Part shown: positions 17,679 to 25,585 of the stretch, one piece after another
How positions within the stretch are numbered: the first letter of the stretch is position 1
How the letters are laid out: every line of letters begins with the position of its first letter
Assembly (NCBI RefSeq): GCF_029360805.1
Contig: NZ_JARKNC010000006.1
Location: 312,199-376,198 of the forward strand
DNA length: 64,000 nt
Direction of reading: 5' to 3'
Source of the DNA: Daejeonella sp. JGW-45
GTDB taxonomy: Bacteria; Bacteroidota; Bacteroidia; Sphingobacteriales; Sphingobacteriaceae
Position numbers and translations under genes: made by a program
The notes under the pieces: model-generated
Told to the model about the DNA's origin: nothing
Databases searched by the model: none
What the model saw: the letters and a program-made list of their open reading frames with translations, nothing else

Positions 17679-18301
17679 AATGTTGTGCTATTAATGTACT
17701 GCTCGAGTTCATCTGCCGAAACGCCCGTGGAAACCTTAGTAAGTGCTTCCGGATTAAGGTTCTCTATGATGAAAGGTGTATCACCCGCAGTGCTGTGGAC
17801 CTGGAGGTAATTAATAATTTCCTGCTCGGGTATTTCAGACAGTTGCTCGTTAAAATTATAGGCGTCGGTGTTAAAATAGATACCTGCTGCGATCATCACA
17901 GTGATGCAGGCTGCTGCGGCATAACCAACCCATGAGGTCATTATGCTCCGGATAGGTGTTTTACTTCTTACCGGCGGTTCCAGCCTATGATTTATTCTCT
18001 CAGACAGGCTTTCAAAATATCCGTCCGGTACAGCAAATCCCCCGGCAGGGCTTATTGCTTTAAGGTTCTCAACCGCAATATTATTTTCAATCCTTGAAGA
18101 AAGTTCTTCAAAATACTTTTCAGGAACCTTCAATCCATTGGAACCTTTACCGAGGGTGGATTCTATATATATTCTGCTGTTAACAATACCGGGTAATTCG
18201 TCAAAATAGCCTGCAGGTACGGTGAAAGGAATTGCTTTCCCTATTGCAGCAAGCGTTGGCGCGTCCCTCTGCAAATCTATATCTCTATCATTTAATTCCA
18301 T
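17675..18301 (-). CDS. Single-pass membrane protein, probable anti-sigma factor
   Basis: 208 aa with one transmembrane helix at about residues 122-144 (WVGYAAAACITVMIAAGIYF). The N-terminal, presumably cytoplasmic, half holds three copies of a short motif: FTVPAGYFDELPGIVNSRI, LKVPEKYFEELSSRIENNI and FAVPDGYFESLSERINHRL. The periplasmic tail ends DELEQYINSTTL. Its position directly after an ECF sigma gene (30-bp gap) and the 4-bp overlap with the Spy-like gene argue that it restrains that sigma factor. The classical zinc anti-sigma HxxxCxxC motif is absent, so the role is inferred from context and topology. Confidence 0.72.
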   Translation of the reverse strand: MELNDRDIDLQRDAPTLAAIGKAIPFTVPAGYFDELPGIVNSRIYIESTLGKGSNGLKVPEKYFEELSSRIENNIAVENLKAISPAGGFAVPDGYFESLSERINHRLEPPVRSKTPIRSIMTSWVGYAAAACITVMIAAGIYFNTDAYNFNEQLSEIPEQEIINYLQVHSTAGDTPFIIENLNPEALTKVSTGVSADELEQYINSTTL

Positions 18302-18331
18302 ACTCTTTTGATACTCTGTGTATAAAAAGGT

Positions 18332-18883
18332 TTAATCCGTGTTCAATAAATAGTCTTCGATCTTTTTAACCGCTATATGAAACGAAGCTTTAAGGCCACC
18401 TACTGTTGTGCCAAGGATCTCAGAGATCTCTTCGTATTTAAGATCGTCAAAATACTTCATATTAAAGACGAGTCTTTGTTTTTCGGGTAATGTTAGCAGG
18501 GCTCTCTGGAGTTTCATCTGAGCCTTGTCGCCATCGAAATAAGGGCTGTCCTCAAGAGTTTCTGCAAGCTCATAGCCCGCAGTTTCATCTAATGAAATAT
18601 TGTTCTTTTGTTTTTTACGATTAAGAAAGGTGATACTTTCATTCGTAGCAATCCGGTAAAGCCATGTATAAAGCTGGGAATCGCTGCGAAAATTGGCCAG
18701 GCTTTTCCAAACTTTAATAAAAACTTCCTGCACGAGATCATCCGTATCATCATGATCGATGACGAGCCTCCTGATGTGCCAGTAGATTTTTTGCTGGTAC
18801 TTCTTCAGGAGCAGGTTGAAAGCCTCATTGCGGGTGCTGTCAGAAGCGAATTTTTCGAGAATTTCAGAGTCTTCTGCGTGCAT
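18332..18883 (-). CDS. ECF-type RNA polymerase sigma factor
   Basis: Extracytoplasmic-function sigma-70 factor, 183 aa. Region 2 is seen in YQQKIYWHIRRLV, then DDTDDLVQEVFIKVWKSLANFR and LYTWLYRIATNESITFLNR (-10 recognition). Region 4 is seen in LPEKQRLVFNMKYFDDLKYEEISEIL and GGLKASFHIAVKKIEDYL (-35 binding HTH). It heads a three-gene operon with a membrane anti-sigma candidate and a Spy-like periplasmic protein. This is a different architecture from the two FecR-linked sigma genes later in the window, and an envelope-stress role is likely. The sequence upstream of its ATG enters a heptad-repeat hairpin, so the promoter is probably inside or beyond that repeat. Confidence 0.93.
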   Translation of the reverse strand: MHAEDSEILEKFASDSTRNEAFNLLLKKYQQKIYWHIRRLVIDHDDTDDLVQEVFIKVWKSLANFRSDSQLYTWLYRIATNESITFLNRKKQKNNISLDETAGYELAETLEDSPYFDGDKAQMKLQRALLTLPEKQRLVFNMKYFDDLKYEEISEILGTTVGGLKASFHIAVKKIEDYLLNTD

Positions 18884-18897
18884 TTGTTTGTTATCAA

Positions 18898-19163
18898 GTG
18901 GCTACGCCGCGTGATCAGCTACCAGTGGCTGCGCCGTGATCGGTGATCAGTAATCAGTAATCAGTAATCAGTAACCAGTAATCGGTAATCAGTGATCAGT
19001 GGCTGCGCCAGGTGATCAGTATTAAGAATTGTACTAAGCGTTAGGTACGTTGGCACTGATTACCGATCACCGATTACCCATTACCCATTACCCATTACCC
19101 ATTACCCATTACCCATTACCCATTACCCATTACCTATTACCTATCACCGAATACCAATCACCA
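18898..19163. repeat. Heptad-repeat hairpin 3 (AGTAATC/ATTACCC type) with GTGGCTRCGCC boxes
   Basis: The left arm (about 18911-19020) carries AGTAATC-like heptads. The right arm (19053-19163) carries GATTACC-like heptads, including eight exact tandem ATTACCC units (19073-19128) followed by two ATTACCT. An 11-bp word GTGGCTRCGCC occurs three times (18898-18908, 18925-18935, 18999-19009). It fills the gap between the ECF sigma start and the transketolase C-terminal subunit gene. Confidence 0.8.
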
Positions 19164-19169
19164 ACAAGA

Positions 19170-20123
19170 TCACTTCCGTTTCATCGCCCTCTGGACTGCC
19201 TTAATTATATCCTCAGTATCTAAACCGTATTTTTTCATCAGTTGGTCAGGAGTGCCGCTCTCGCCAAAACTGTCATTCACTGCAACATATTCCTGAGGCA
19301 CCGGGTTATTTGTGCTCAGCACCTGTGCGATGCTGTCGCCCAAACCACCGTAACGGTTGTGTTCTTCGGCGGTAACAACACATTTTGTCTTGGCTGCCGA
19401 CTTTAAGACTGCCTCCTCATCCAATGGTTTAATGGTATGGATATTAATAATCTCTGCACTGATGCCCATTTCTGCAAGTTTCTCTCCCGCTTCAATAGCT
19501 TTCCACACCATATGGCCTGTAGCAAAAATGGAAACGTCGGTACCTTCATTGACCATCCAGGCTTTGCCGATCTCAAATTTCTGATCCGCCGGAGTAAACA
19601 CAGGAACTACAGGGCGGCCAAATCTCAGGTAAACCGGACCATGATGGTCTGCGATAGCAATCGTAGCAGCCATGGTCTGATTATAGTCACATGGATTTAT
19701 CACAGTCATCCCCGGGAGCATTTTCATCATGCCTATATCCTCAAGGATCTGGTGCGTAGCACCATCTTCGCCGAGGGTAAGACCAGCATGCGACGCACAG
19801 ATCTTTACATTTTTGTCAGAATAAGCAATAGATTGCCTGATCTGATCATACACACGGCCGGTAGAGAAATTCGCAAAGGTGCCGGTGAACGGTATTTTGC
19901 CCCCGATGGTTAAACCGGCAGCAATTCCCATCATGTTAGCTTCCGCGATCCCTATCTGAAAAAAGCGGTCAGGAAATTCTTTTATAAAGGCGTCCATCTT
20001 CAGGGAACCTATCAGGTCGGCACATAAGGCGACAACCTGCTCATTTCTTTTTCCTGCTTCCAATAAACCGGCCCCAAAGCCAGAACGGGTGTCTTTTTTC
20101 TCGGTGTATGTGTATTTTTTCAT
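19170..20123 (-). CDS. Transketolase, C-terminal subunit (split form)
   Basis: Pyrimidine-binding and C-terminal part of thiamine-diphosphate-dependent transketolase, 317 aa, cytoplasmic, pentose phosphate pathway. Visible features are FFQIGIAEANMMGIAAGLTIGG (the catalytic Glu of the PYR domain), TFANFSTGRVYDQIRQSIAY, LTLGEDGATHQILEDIGMM, and the C-terminal domain with GTDVSIFATGHMV and VTAEEHNRYGGLGDSIAQVL. The TDP-binding GDG motif is missing because it is on the separate N-terminal subunit encoded just upstream at 20291-21136. The two genes run in the same direction but are separated by 167 bp of heptad-repeat hairpin, unlike the close spacing usual for split transketolases. Confidence 0.93.
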   Translation of the reverse strand: MKKYTYTEKKDTRSGFGAGLLEAGKRNEQVVALCADLIGSLKMDAFIKEFPDRFFQIGIAEANMMGIAAGLTIGGKIPFTGTFANFSTGRVYDQIRQSIAYSDKNVKICASHAGLTLGEDGATHQILEDIGMMKMLPGMTVINPCDYNQTMAATIAIADHHGPVYLRFGRPVVPVFTPADQKFEIGKAWMVNEGTDVSIFATGHMVWKAIEAGEKLAEMGISAEIINIHTIKPLDEEAVLKSAAKTKCVVTAEEHNRYGGLGDSIAQVLSTNNPVPQEYVAVNDSFGESGTPDQLMKKYGLDTEDIIKAVQRAMKRK

Positions 20124-20159
20124 TTAAAAACCTTTGTAAGGTGAAAGTTTAATAATTAC

Positions 20160-20285
20160 TGAGCGGTATCGGGTATCAGGTTTCAGGTATCAGGTTTCAG
20201 CTTAGGGCTTCTAAGCGACGGTAGTTAGGCGCTTGAAAGACGCTGATAGCTGACACCTGATATCTACGGCTCCCAGCCCCCAACT
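20160..20285. repeat. Heptad-repeat hairpin 4 (CAGGTWT/CTGATAG type)
   Basis: The left arm (about 20165-20200) has units CAGGTTT/CAGGTAT; the right arm (about 20241-20264) has complementary GCTGATA/GACACCT units. The centre contains a smaller stem-like stretch CTTAGGGCTTCTAAG. It lies between the two transketolase subunit genes. Confidence 0.7.
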
Positions 20286-20290
20286 CACAG

Positions 20291-21136
20291 CTAATAATCC
20301 CCGTGCGTTTCTTCAACCTGGGCAAGGGCAAGGGCTAACTGCTCATCATTCGGAGCCACGCCGTGCCATTTGTGTGAATGCATCATAAAATCAATTCCGT
20401 TGCCCATCATGGTCTGCATGAGTATCATGATCGGCTTGCCTTTGCCTGTTTTTGCAAGAGCCAGGTCAAGAACACGAACAACATCAGCCATATCGTTACC
20501 ATTCATATCTAATACATCCCAGCCGAATGCTTCCCACTTAGCTCTTAAATTCCCCAGAGAAAGAACAGTTTCAGTTGAGCCATCTATTTGTTGTCCGTTA
20601 ACGTCGATTGCCGAGATCAGGTTGTCAACTTTATTATGACTAGCATACATAGCTGCTTCCCAGGTCTGGCCTTCCTGTAACTCGCCGTCTCCGTGAAGGG
20701 AATAAACGACACGTCCATCGTTGTTTAACTTTTTTGCCAATGCTGCTCCGATGGCCACCGACATTCCTTGTCCAAGTGAACCGGAAGCAACTCTGATGCC
20801 TGGCAGGCCCTCATGAGTTGTAGGATGCCCCTGCAGCCGGGAATTTATCTTACGGAAAGTCGCCAGTTCGCTTACGTCAAAGTATCCTGAACGTGCAAGC
20901 ACACTATACCATACAGGGGAAATATGTCCGTTCGACAGGAAGAACAGGTCTTCGCCGGTTCCGTCCATATTGAAATCCTTATTATGTTTTAACGCGTGGA
21001 AATACAAAGCCACGAAATAATCGGCACAGCCAAGAGAACCGCCCGGGTGGCCTGATTGGCATCCATGTACCATCCTGACGATGTCACGTCGAACCTGGGC
21101 AGCAAGTTTTGTTAATTTATCAATGTCTGGAGTCAT
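20291..21136 (-). CDS. Transketolase, N-terminal subunit (split form)
   Basis: Diphosphate-binding half of a two-subunit transketolase, 281 aa. The TDP/Mg motif begins YSLHGDGELQEGQTWEAAM, with the metal-binding Asn in IDVNGQQIDGS. The N-terminal GHPGGSLGCADYFVALYF and LSNGHISPVWYSVLA are standard transketolase signatures. The start MTPDIDKLTKLAAQVRRDI is well placed. It transfers two-carbon units between ketose and aldose phosphates together with the C-terminal subunit encoded downstream. Codon use and orientation suggest one transcription unit, though the long structured spacer could affect the balance of the two subunits. Confidence 0.94.
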   Translation of the reverse strand: MTPDIDKLTKLAAQVRRDIVRMVHGCQSGHPGGSLGCADYFVALYFHALKHNKDFNMDGTGEDLFFLSNGHISPVWYSVLARSGYFDVSELATFRKINSRLQGHPTTHEGLPGIRVASGSLGQGMSVAIGAALAKKLNNDGRVVYSLHGDGELQEGQTWEAAMYASHNKVDNLISAIDVNGQQIDGSTETVLSLGNLRAKWEAFGWDVLDMNGNDMADVVRVLDLALAKTGKGKPIMILMQTMMGNGIDFMMHSHKWHGVAPNDEQLALALAQVEETHGDY

Positions 21137-21223
21137 AATATTTGCTTAAAGCGCCGCTAAATTAGCTAATGTTGTTTGAATTGAGAAGGTTAAATGGATT
21201 AGACTGTTCGAAAGGCTTAATAA

Positions 21224-21691
21224 TTACAGGTCGTTAACAGCATCGATAACCTGCTGTGATGAATTCTGGGTATCCACTTTTGCAATGATCTTTTTAATGA
21301 TCCCGTCCTTACCAATAATGAAAGTTTTACGGGCTACTCCCATGTATTTCTTGCCATACATGTTCTTTTCTACCCACACACCATAACTTTCGACGATATT
21401 TTTACCGGTGTCCGCGATGAGCGGGAATGGCAGGCTATATTTTGTGATGAATTTATGATGCGATTTTTCATCATCTGTGCTCACTCCCAATACCTGGAAT
21501 CCTTTTCCCAGCAGCGATTCGTAATTGTCCCGGAAGCTGCAGGCCTCAGCAGTACATCCCGGTGTATCATCTTTGGGATAAAAATATAGGATCACATCTT
21601 TGCCCAGGAAATCACTTAGCGAAATGGTATCGCCATTCTGATCTTTAGAGGTAAAGCCCGGCGCTTTTTGTCCTTCGCGTAGTTCAGCCAT
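21224..21691 (-). CDS. bcp: Thioredoxin-dependent thiol peroxidase (Bcp/PrxQ)
   Basis: Peroxiredoxin of the Bcp/PrxQ subfamily, 155 aa, cytoplasmic; it reduces hydrogen peroxide and organic hydroperoxides with electrons from thioredoxin. The active site reads YPKDDTPGCTAEACSFRD, with peroxidatic Cys46 and a resolving Cys51 five residues on in the same helix, the PrxQ arrangement. The loop Arg lies in VARKTFIIGKDGIIKKI. The start MAELREGQKAPGF is standard. It is a single gene; downstream on the minus strand lies the transketolase pair, and upstream lies a cluster of palindromic repeats with no gene. Confidence 0.95.
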   Translation of the reverse strand: MAELREGQKAPGFTSKDQNGDTISLSDFLGKDVILYFYPKDDTPGCTAEACSFRDNYESLLGKGFQVLGVSTDDEKSHHKFITKYSLPFPLIADTGKNIVESYGVWVEKNMYGKKYMGVARKTFIIGKDGIIKKIIAKVDTQNSSQQVIDAVNDL

Positions 21692-21799
21692 AGAAGAGGT
21701 ATTTGAGGGCTAAATTAATAAAATAAATAACGTAAGGGTATTAGGTAATGAAAAGTGTCTGAACGAATGATTTGGGAGGTTCTGGTCTGCCTGCGGTAG

Positions 21800-22305
21800 C
21801 ATTATTTAAGGGATTCAGAATTTTGATTGACATCATTTAAGCGATTTGATCTGTAGATCACACTATAGGCCGACCCGGAAGGGGTCGCATGTTTATAGAA
21901 GAATTCATTATGATCTTTTTCCGACCCCGAAGGTGCCCGCCCGGATGGACACCGTTCGGACGGGGTCGTATGTAAGATTTTAAACATATACGACCGCCTT
22001 CGGGGTCGATTTATCGGGAATATCGATCACTATAAACATGTGACCGCCTTCGGGGTCGGTTGATCAACGCTGGCTGCTTTTTCTATAAACGTGTGACCCC
22101 TCCGGGTCGGGTAAACGCACTAAATAATTTTCTATAAACATTTGACTCCTTCGGAGTCAGTGAATCTGTCTTAAGAGGTTGCATTTGACAAAACGATATC
22201 AAAATTCCTTAAATAATGGCATTGCCCTACGAGGGCGGCTAAGCCGTTTGAAGAAGTTGCATTTAACAACCAAAAGGATATCAAAATTCCTTAACGTAAT
22301 GACAT
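21800..22305. repeat. Palindromic-repeat cluster A (TATAAACAT-GACC..TTCG..GGTC units)
   Basis: At least six small hairpins of the GACCCC-TTC-GGGGTC kind are present, several joined to the word ATAAACAT. Terminal inverted repeats are CATTATTTAAGG plus AATTTTGAT (21800-21827, with a 7-nt insert) and the complement ATCAAAATTCCTTAAATAATG, split over 22198-22218. A second copy of the right end lies at about 22250-22305. It fills most of the 653-bp gap between bcp and the M23 gene; no gene is seen in the gap. Confidence 0.8.
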
Positions 22306-22344
22306 TACCCGTTTCGATCGGGATGACAAGTCACGTATAGGCGG

Positions 22345-24051
22345 TTATCGGGAAAAACTCGACCTGAACACACTGGTGTTAGACTTCATATCACTCACCG
22401 TAAGTTCGAACTCATGCCTGCCGGGCGGTGTACGGTCGTCCAGGGTATGCCAAAGCGATGCGGTTTTAGAGTCATATTCCATCAGCACCCATTTTCCGTC
22501 AATTTTGCCTGTAAATGACCTGATCCCAGAGAGGTTGTCTGAGATCCTGAATTGAATGGAAGAGTTAGCCGGGAAAGATTTTCCTTCACTGATATTTACA
22601 GCGCTTATTCTCGGCGGGATTGTATCAACTGTCACAAAGTAGCTTCCAAATGCCCGGAGGTCAGCTTTGATATTGCCTCCTTCATACGTACCTCCCTGGG
22701 CTATTTTAGTGGAATTTACCAATAGGGCTTTCGATTGAAGCTGCTGAGGCATACCTGGGTCGACCGCTATCGACAAGGTATAAGGAGTATGAACAGGTAT
22801 TAAGCGGTTGTGCACATGGTGAACCGGTGAGAATGAGCCCGGCGGCCCCGGTGAACTTGAATACACAAAGTTCAGATCGCTGTAAAGCGCATTAGCAGGG
22901 ACGGCAATTTTCATCCCGTTCGTGTCCAGCTCATTGGTTTGGTCGAACCGGAAAAGAGTACCCGGAACTTTTTTGGAAACCCTTGCCGAAGCTTCGTTAT
23001 ACGTGGCTTTGAAATTGAGAATGCTTTCATTCCCGGCAACATCCTTTACAATATATTGCAGGTCATGAATATCCTGTCCGCTAAGATTTATAAGGCCATT
23101 ATTAACTCTGGATTTGTAGATCTGTAAGGGGTTGCCCGGTTCAATAAAACCTTTTTGTATCCTTCTGCCGGTGCTGATTAATGCGGGGTAATCCAGGTGC
23201 GAGTTAATTCCTCTCGAATTGGCGAAAGAAAACTTCTCCCATACCGATGAATAAATTGTCTCACCGTCAAGTCTGAGTTCGATAGAATAAGGCCCGTTCG
23301 TGTTTTCGGACGCCGAATTCCTGTCTGTTGTTATTATACCAAAGCCCGCTTCTCCGCTTACATTAATAACCCTTGATGGGTTCAGCTGGTATCTGCCGGC
23401 TGTTCCGCTTACCGGGAAGTATTGCTTCGGGGTATTCTCACTAAAAGGCTCTCCGTTCAGATGGTACAGGTATAACCCGCTTATCACCGGCCTCACCCTA
23501 TCGGGGATAGTGATCCCGAAAAGCTGGGGATTGATGGTTTCCTCGGTGTTTGAATCCCGGATCTCGAAATGCAGATGCGGTCCGCTCGACCCGCCTGTGT
23601 TTCCCGACCAGGCAATGACCTCACCTTTTTTGACCGGGATTTCAACCGCAAGAAGCGGAAAGTCGACATCGTAATTTTCAATCCGGTATTGGTAGGCCTT
23701 TAGCGTCCGGCTGATCCGTTCATTGTAGTCTTTCAGGTGCATATACACAGACGTGTAGCCATTAGGATGAGTGATATAAAGGGCGTTCCCGCCGCCACCT
23801 ATCTGAACGCGGATCCGCGATACGTATCCATCTGCCGGAGCGTAGACAGGGTAGCCCTGACGCTGGTTGGTTTTAAAGTCAAGCCCCGAATGGAAATGGT
23901 TGGACCTTAACTCCCCAAAATTCCCGGAAATAATAGGACTCAGGTCCAGTGGGTACCTGAAATAGGAGCCGGGGTAAACCTTCTGGTTGTCTTGTGCGAG
24001 CACACCGGTATACACGAAAATATAAAGGCATAAAGCCAGGTATCTAAACAT
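22345..24051 (-). CDS. Exported M23-family metallopeptidase
   Basis: Zinc endopeptidase of the lysostaphin/LytM type, 568 aa, with a Sec signal (MFRYLALCLYIFVYTGVLAQ). The M23 domain is near the N-terminus: NHFHSGLDFKTNQRQGYPVYAPADG holds the HxxxD zinc ligands (about residue 55) and SSGPHLHFEIRD the HxH motif (about 160). These residues are complete, so the enzyme should be active on peptidoglycan cross-bridges. The remaining 370 residues are beta-rich and end in IRSFTGKIDGKWVLMEYDS and PPGRHEFELTVSD, resembling Ig-like domains. The FAH-family gene lies 15 bp upstream on the same strand, so the two are probably co-transcribed without an evident metabolic link. Confidence 0.92.
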   Translation of the reverse strand: MFRYLALCLYIFVYTGVLAQDNQKVYPGSYFRYPLDLSPIISGNFGELRSNHFHSGLDFKTNQRQGYPVYAPADGYVSRIRVQIGGGGNALYITHPNGYTSVYMHLKDYNERISRTLKAYQYRIENYDVDFPLLAVEIPVKKGEVIAWSGNTGGSSGPHLHFEIRDSNTEETINPQLFGITIPDRVRPVISGLYLYHLNGEPFSENTPKQYFPVSGTAGRYQLNPSRVINVSGEAGFGIITTDRNSASENTNGPYSIELRLDGETIYSSVWEKFSFANSRGINSHLDYPALISTGRRIQKGFIEPGNPLQIYKSRVNNGLINLSGQDIHDLQYIVKDVAGNESILNFKATYNEASARVSKKVPGTLFRFDQTNELDTNGMKIAVPANALYSDLNFVYSSSPGPPGSFSPVHHVHNRLIPVHTPYTLSIAVDPGMPQQLQSKALLVNSTKIAQGGTYEGGNIKADLRAFGSYFVTVDTIPPRISAVNISEGKSFPANSSIQFRISDNLSGIRSFTGKIDGKWVLMEYDSKTASLWHTLDDRTPPGRHEFELTVSDMKSNTSVFRSSFSR

Positions 24052-24066
24052 AATTGCGCTGAAGTG

Positions 24067-24678
24067 TTACCGGATGTAAAAGTCCAGTAATTTATCCTCT
24101 TCCAAATAGCCTGCCAAATGATCGCCGATATTAACCTTGCCTACACCTGCCGGGGTTCCGGTAAAGATCAGGTCTCCCTTTTTCAGGGTAATGTATTGCG
24201 ATACAAATGCGATTATCCTTTCAAAGGAAAACAACAGGTCGCGGGTGTTTCCTGTCTGAACTGTTGTACCATTAACATCCAGCCTGAAATGCAGGTTTTC
24301 AAGATCCTGAAACTTAGTTTTCGGCAGAAATTCGCTTACAGGCGCTGAGTTATCAAATGCTTTGGCAAGTTCCCATGGTAATCCTTTTTCCTTATGCTTT
24401 TGCTGGATATCCCTGGCCGTGAAGTCCACTCCCAAGGCAATTTCCTCGTAATATCTGGACGCGAATTTCTCTGCTATATGCTTTCCCTCTTTGCAGATCT
24501 TAAGTACCAGCTCTATCTCATGATGTATGTCGGATGAGAATTCAGGGTGGTAGAACGGCTTATTGTCTTTCAGAACAGCAGTATCCGGCTTCATAAATAT
24601 TACCGGAACCGCAGGAACGGGATTATTTAGTTCTTTGGCATGCTCCGCATAGTTACGGCCGATAGCAATTATTTTCAT
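24067..24678 (-). CDS. Fumarylacetoacetate hydrolase (FAH) family protein
   Basis: 203-aa member of the FAH superfamily, whose members act on 2-oxo acids and acylpyruvates, for example fumarylpyruvate or oxaloacetate. The opening MKIIAIGRNYAEHAKELNN is the usual short form. The divalent-metal ligands sit in HHEIELVLKICKEG (two Glu) and LGVDFTARDIQ (Asp). LPWELAKAFDNSAPVSEF and DLIFTGTPAGVGKV complete the active-site signatures. Many Bacteroidota carry one such gene as a housekeeping oxaloacetate tautomerase or decarboxylase-like enzyme; the reaction cannot be decided here. It heads a two-gene unit with the M23 peptidase. Confidence 0.92.
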   Translation of the reverse strand: MKIIAIGRNYAEHAKELNNPVPAVPVIFMKPDTAVLKDNKPFYHPEFSSDIHHEIELVLKICKEGKHIAEKFASRYYEEIALGVDFTARDIQQKHKEKGLPWELAKAFDNSAPVSEFLPKTKFQDLENLHFRLDVNGTTVQTGNTRDLLFSFERIIAFVSQYITLKKGDLIFTGTPAGVGKVNIGDHLAGYLEEDKLLDFYIR

Positions 24679-24714
24679 GGAATTTATTAAAGAGTTCTCA
24701 AATAATGAAGAGGA

Positions 24715-24830
24715 TCGGGTATGAGGTGTCAGGTGTCAGGTATGAGTATGAGTATGAGGTGTGTTCCTATATAAATCGCTTTCCAGCTATGCATCCAGTA
24801 CCTGATACCTGACACCTCACACCTGATACC
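24715..24830. repeat. Heptad-repeat hairpin 5 (AGGTGTC/CTGACAC type)
   Basis: The left arm (24715-24762) carries GAGGTGTC, AGGTGTC and GAGTATG heptads. The right arm (24797-24830) reads ACCTGATACCTGACACC and onward, complementary to the left. It lies between the FAH gene start and the T9SS cargo gene end. Confidence 0.75.
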
Positions 24831-25370
24831 TTATAAAATCGAAATCCGTTTCGTAACCGTCTCGCCTGATACGCTAACCCGGATAAAATAGAACCCGCTG
24901 TTGAGGCGTGATGCGATATTGAAGGAATTGGATTGCTCGCCGGCCGAAAGCCTCTCAGTCAGAAGTGTTGTAACCTCATTGCCAAGAACGTCCATGATCT
25001 TAATTATCACATTCGCGTCTTTGGATATAGAATAAGATAGGTTAAGGTGATCTGCCACCGGGTTAGGGTAAACTTTAACGTTGTTTAACACCTTATCATT
25101 GTCAGATTGTTTTATAGACTTCGGTGATCCCGCAAAAACCTTTTCCTTGGAGGGTTTAAAGGGAACAAAGTTTACCATTACGCCATTTTTAAGAAAGGCA
25201 GGTTTGTTAAGACGCGTATCCGTGATCTTAGTGGAGATAGTGGCTTTGATAATCCTGGACGTATCAGATAAAACTGCCCGCATACCCGCAATAACATCCG
25301 CCTGCCCCGGCATTGTGATGCTGGCAAAAAGGACGATTAATACAAGTAGTTTAAGGTAGTTGTTTCTCAT
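24831..25370 (-). CDS. Exported protein with type IX secretion sorting domain
   Basis: About 179 aa. An ATG at 25370 (MRNNYLKLLVLIVLFASI) gives a good Sec signal, and a GTG five codons earlier is less likely. The C-terminal 80 residues form a T9SS type A sorting domain: VKVYPNPVADHLNLSYSI, VIIKIMDVLGNEVTTLL, NSGFYFIRVSV and the terminal GETVTKRISIL. The protein between signal and sorting domain is only about 85 residues with no recognised fold. The protein is thus exported through the outer membrane and probably anchored or released at the surface. The function is unknown. The presence of this tail implies that the host has a type IX secretion system. Confidence 0.85.
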   Translation of the reverse strand: MRNNYLKLLVLIVLFASITMPGQADVIAGMRAVLSDTSRIIKATISTKITDTRLNKPAFLKNGVMVNFVPFKPSKEKVFAGSPKSIKQSDNDKVLNNVKVYPNPVADHLNLSYSISKDANVIIKIMDVLGNEVTTLLTERLSAGEQSNSFNIASRLNSGFYFIRVSVSGETVTKRISIL

Positions 25371-25537
25371 ACGCACTAAATTCACAATAAATATAGGGCT
25401 TTATTACTTATACGCTGGCAGGTCCATAAAGTTTTTAACAATTTTTAACTAAATTCTCTCGTTTAGGTTAATATTCTTGCTGCCAGCCTGCTGAAATTAC
25501 GGAAAACCCCAGATAATTAAACATAAATTTCTGAAGG

Positions 25538-25567
25538 TTGTTTAATTGTTTTTAACGTGTACTTTTG
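25538..25567 (+). promoter_or_regulatory. Bacteroidota-type promoter for kup
   Basis: A TTG -33 element (25538-25540), a 19-bp spacer and the -7 box TACTTTTG (25560-25567, a match to TAnnTTTG) lie 18 nt before the GTG start of kup. Confidence 0.65.
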
Positions 25568-25585
25568 TGACATAGATTTATCAGC

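Noticed and set aside
19073-19142. Telomere-like TTACCC-type tract as a chromosome end or origin signal
   Set aside because: It is one arm of a heptad hairpin with the complement nearby; no replication genes or DnaA boxes surround it.
18898-19163. Possible CRISPR array
   Set aside because: Units are 7 bp without unique spacers, and no cas genes are present; it is a tandem-repeat hairpin.
21802-21987. Open frame of 61 codons in palindromic-repeat cluster A
   Set aside because: It consists of repeat units only, has no start context, and encodes low-complexity residues from the palindromes.
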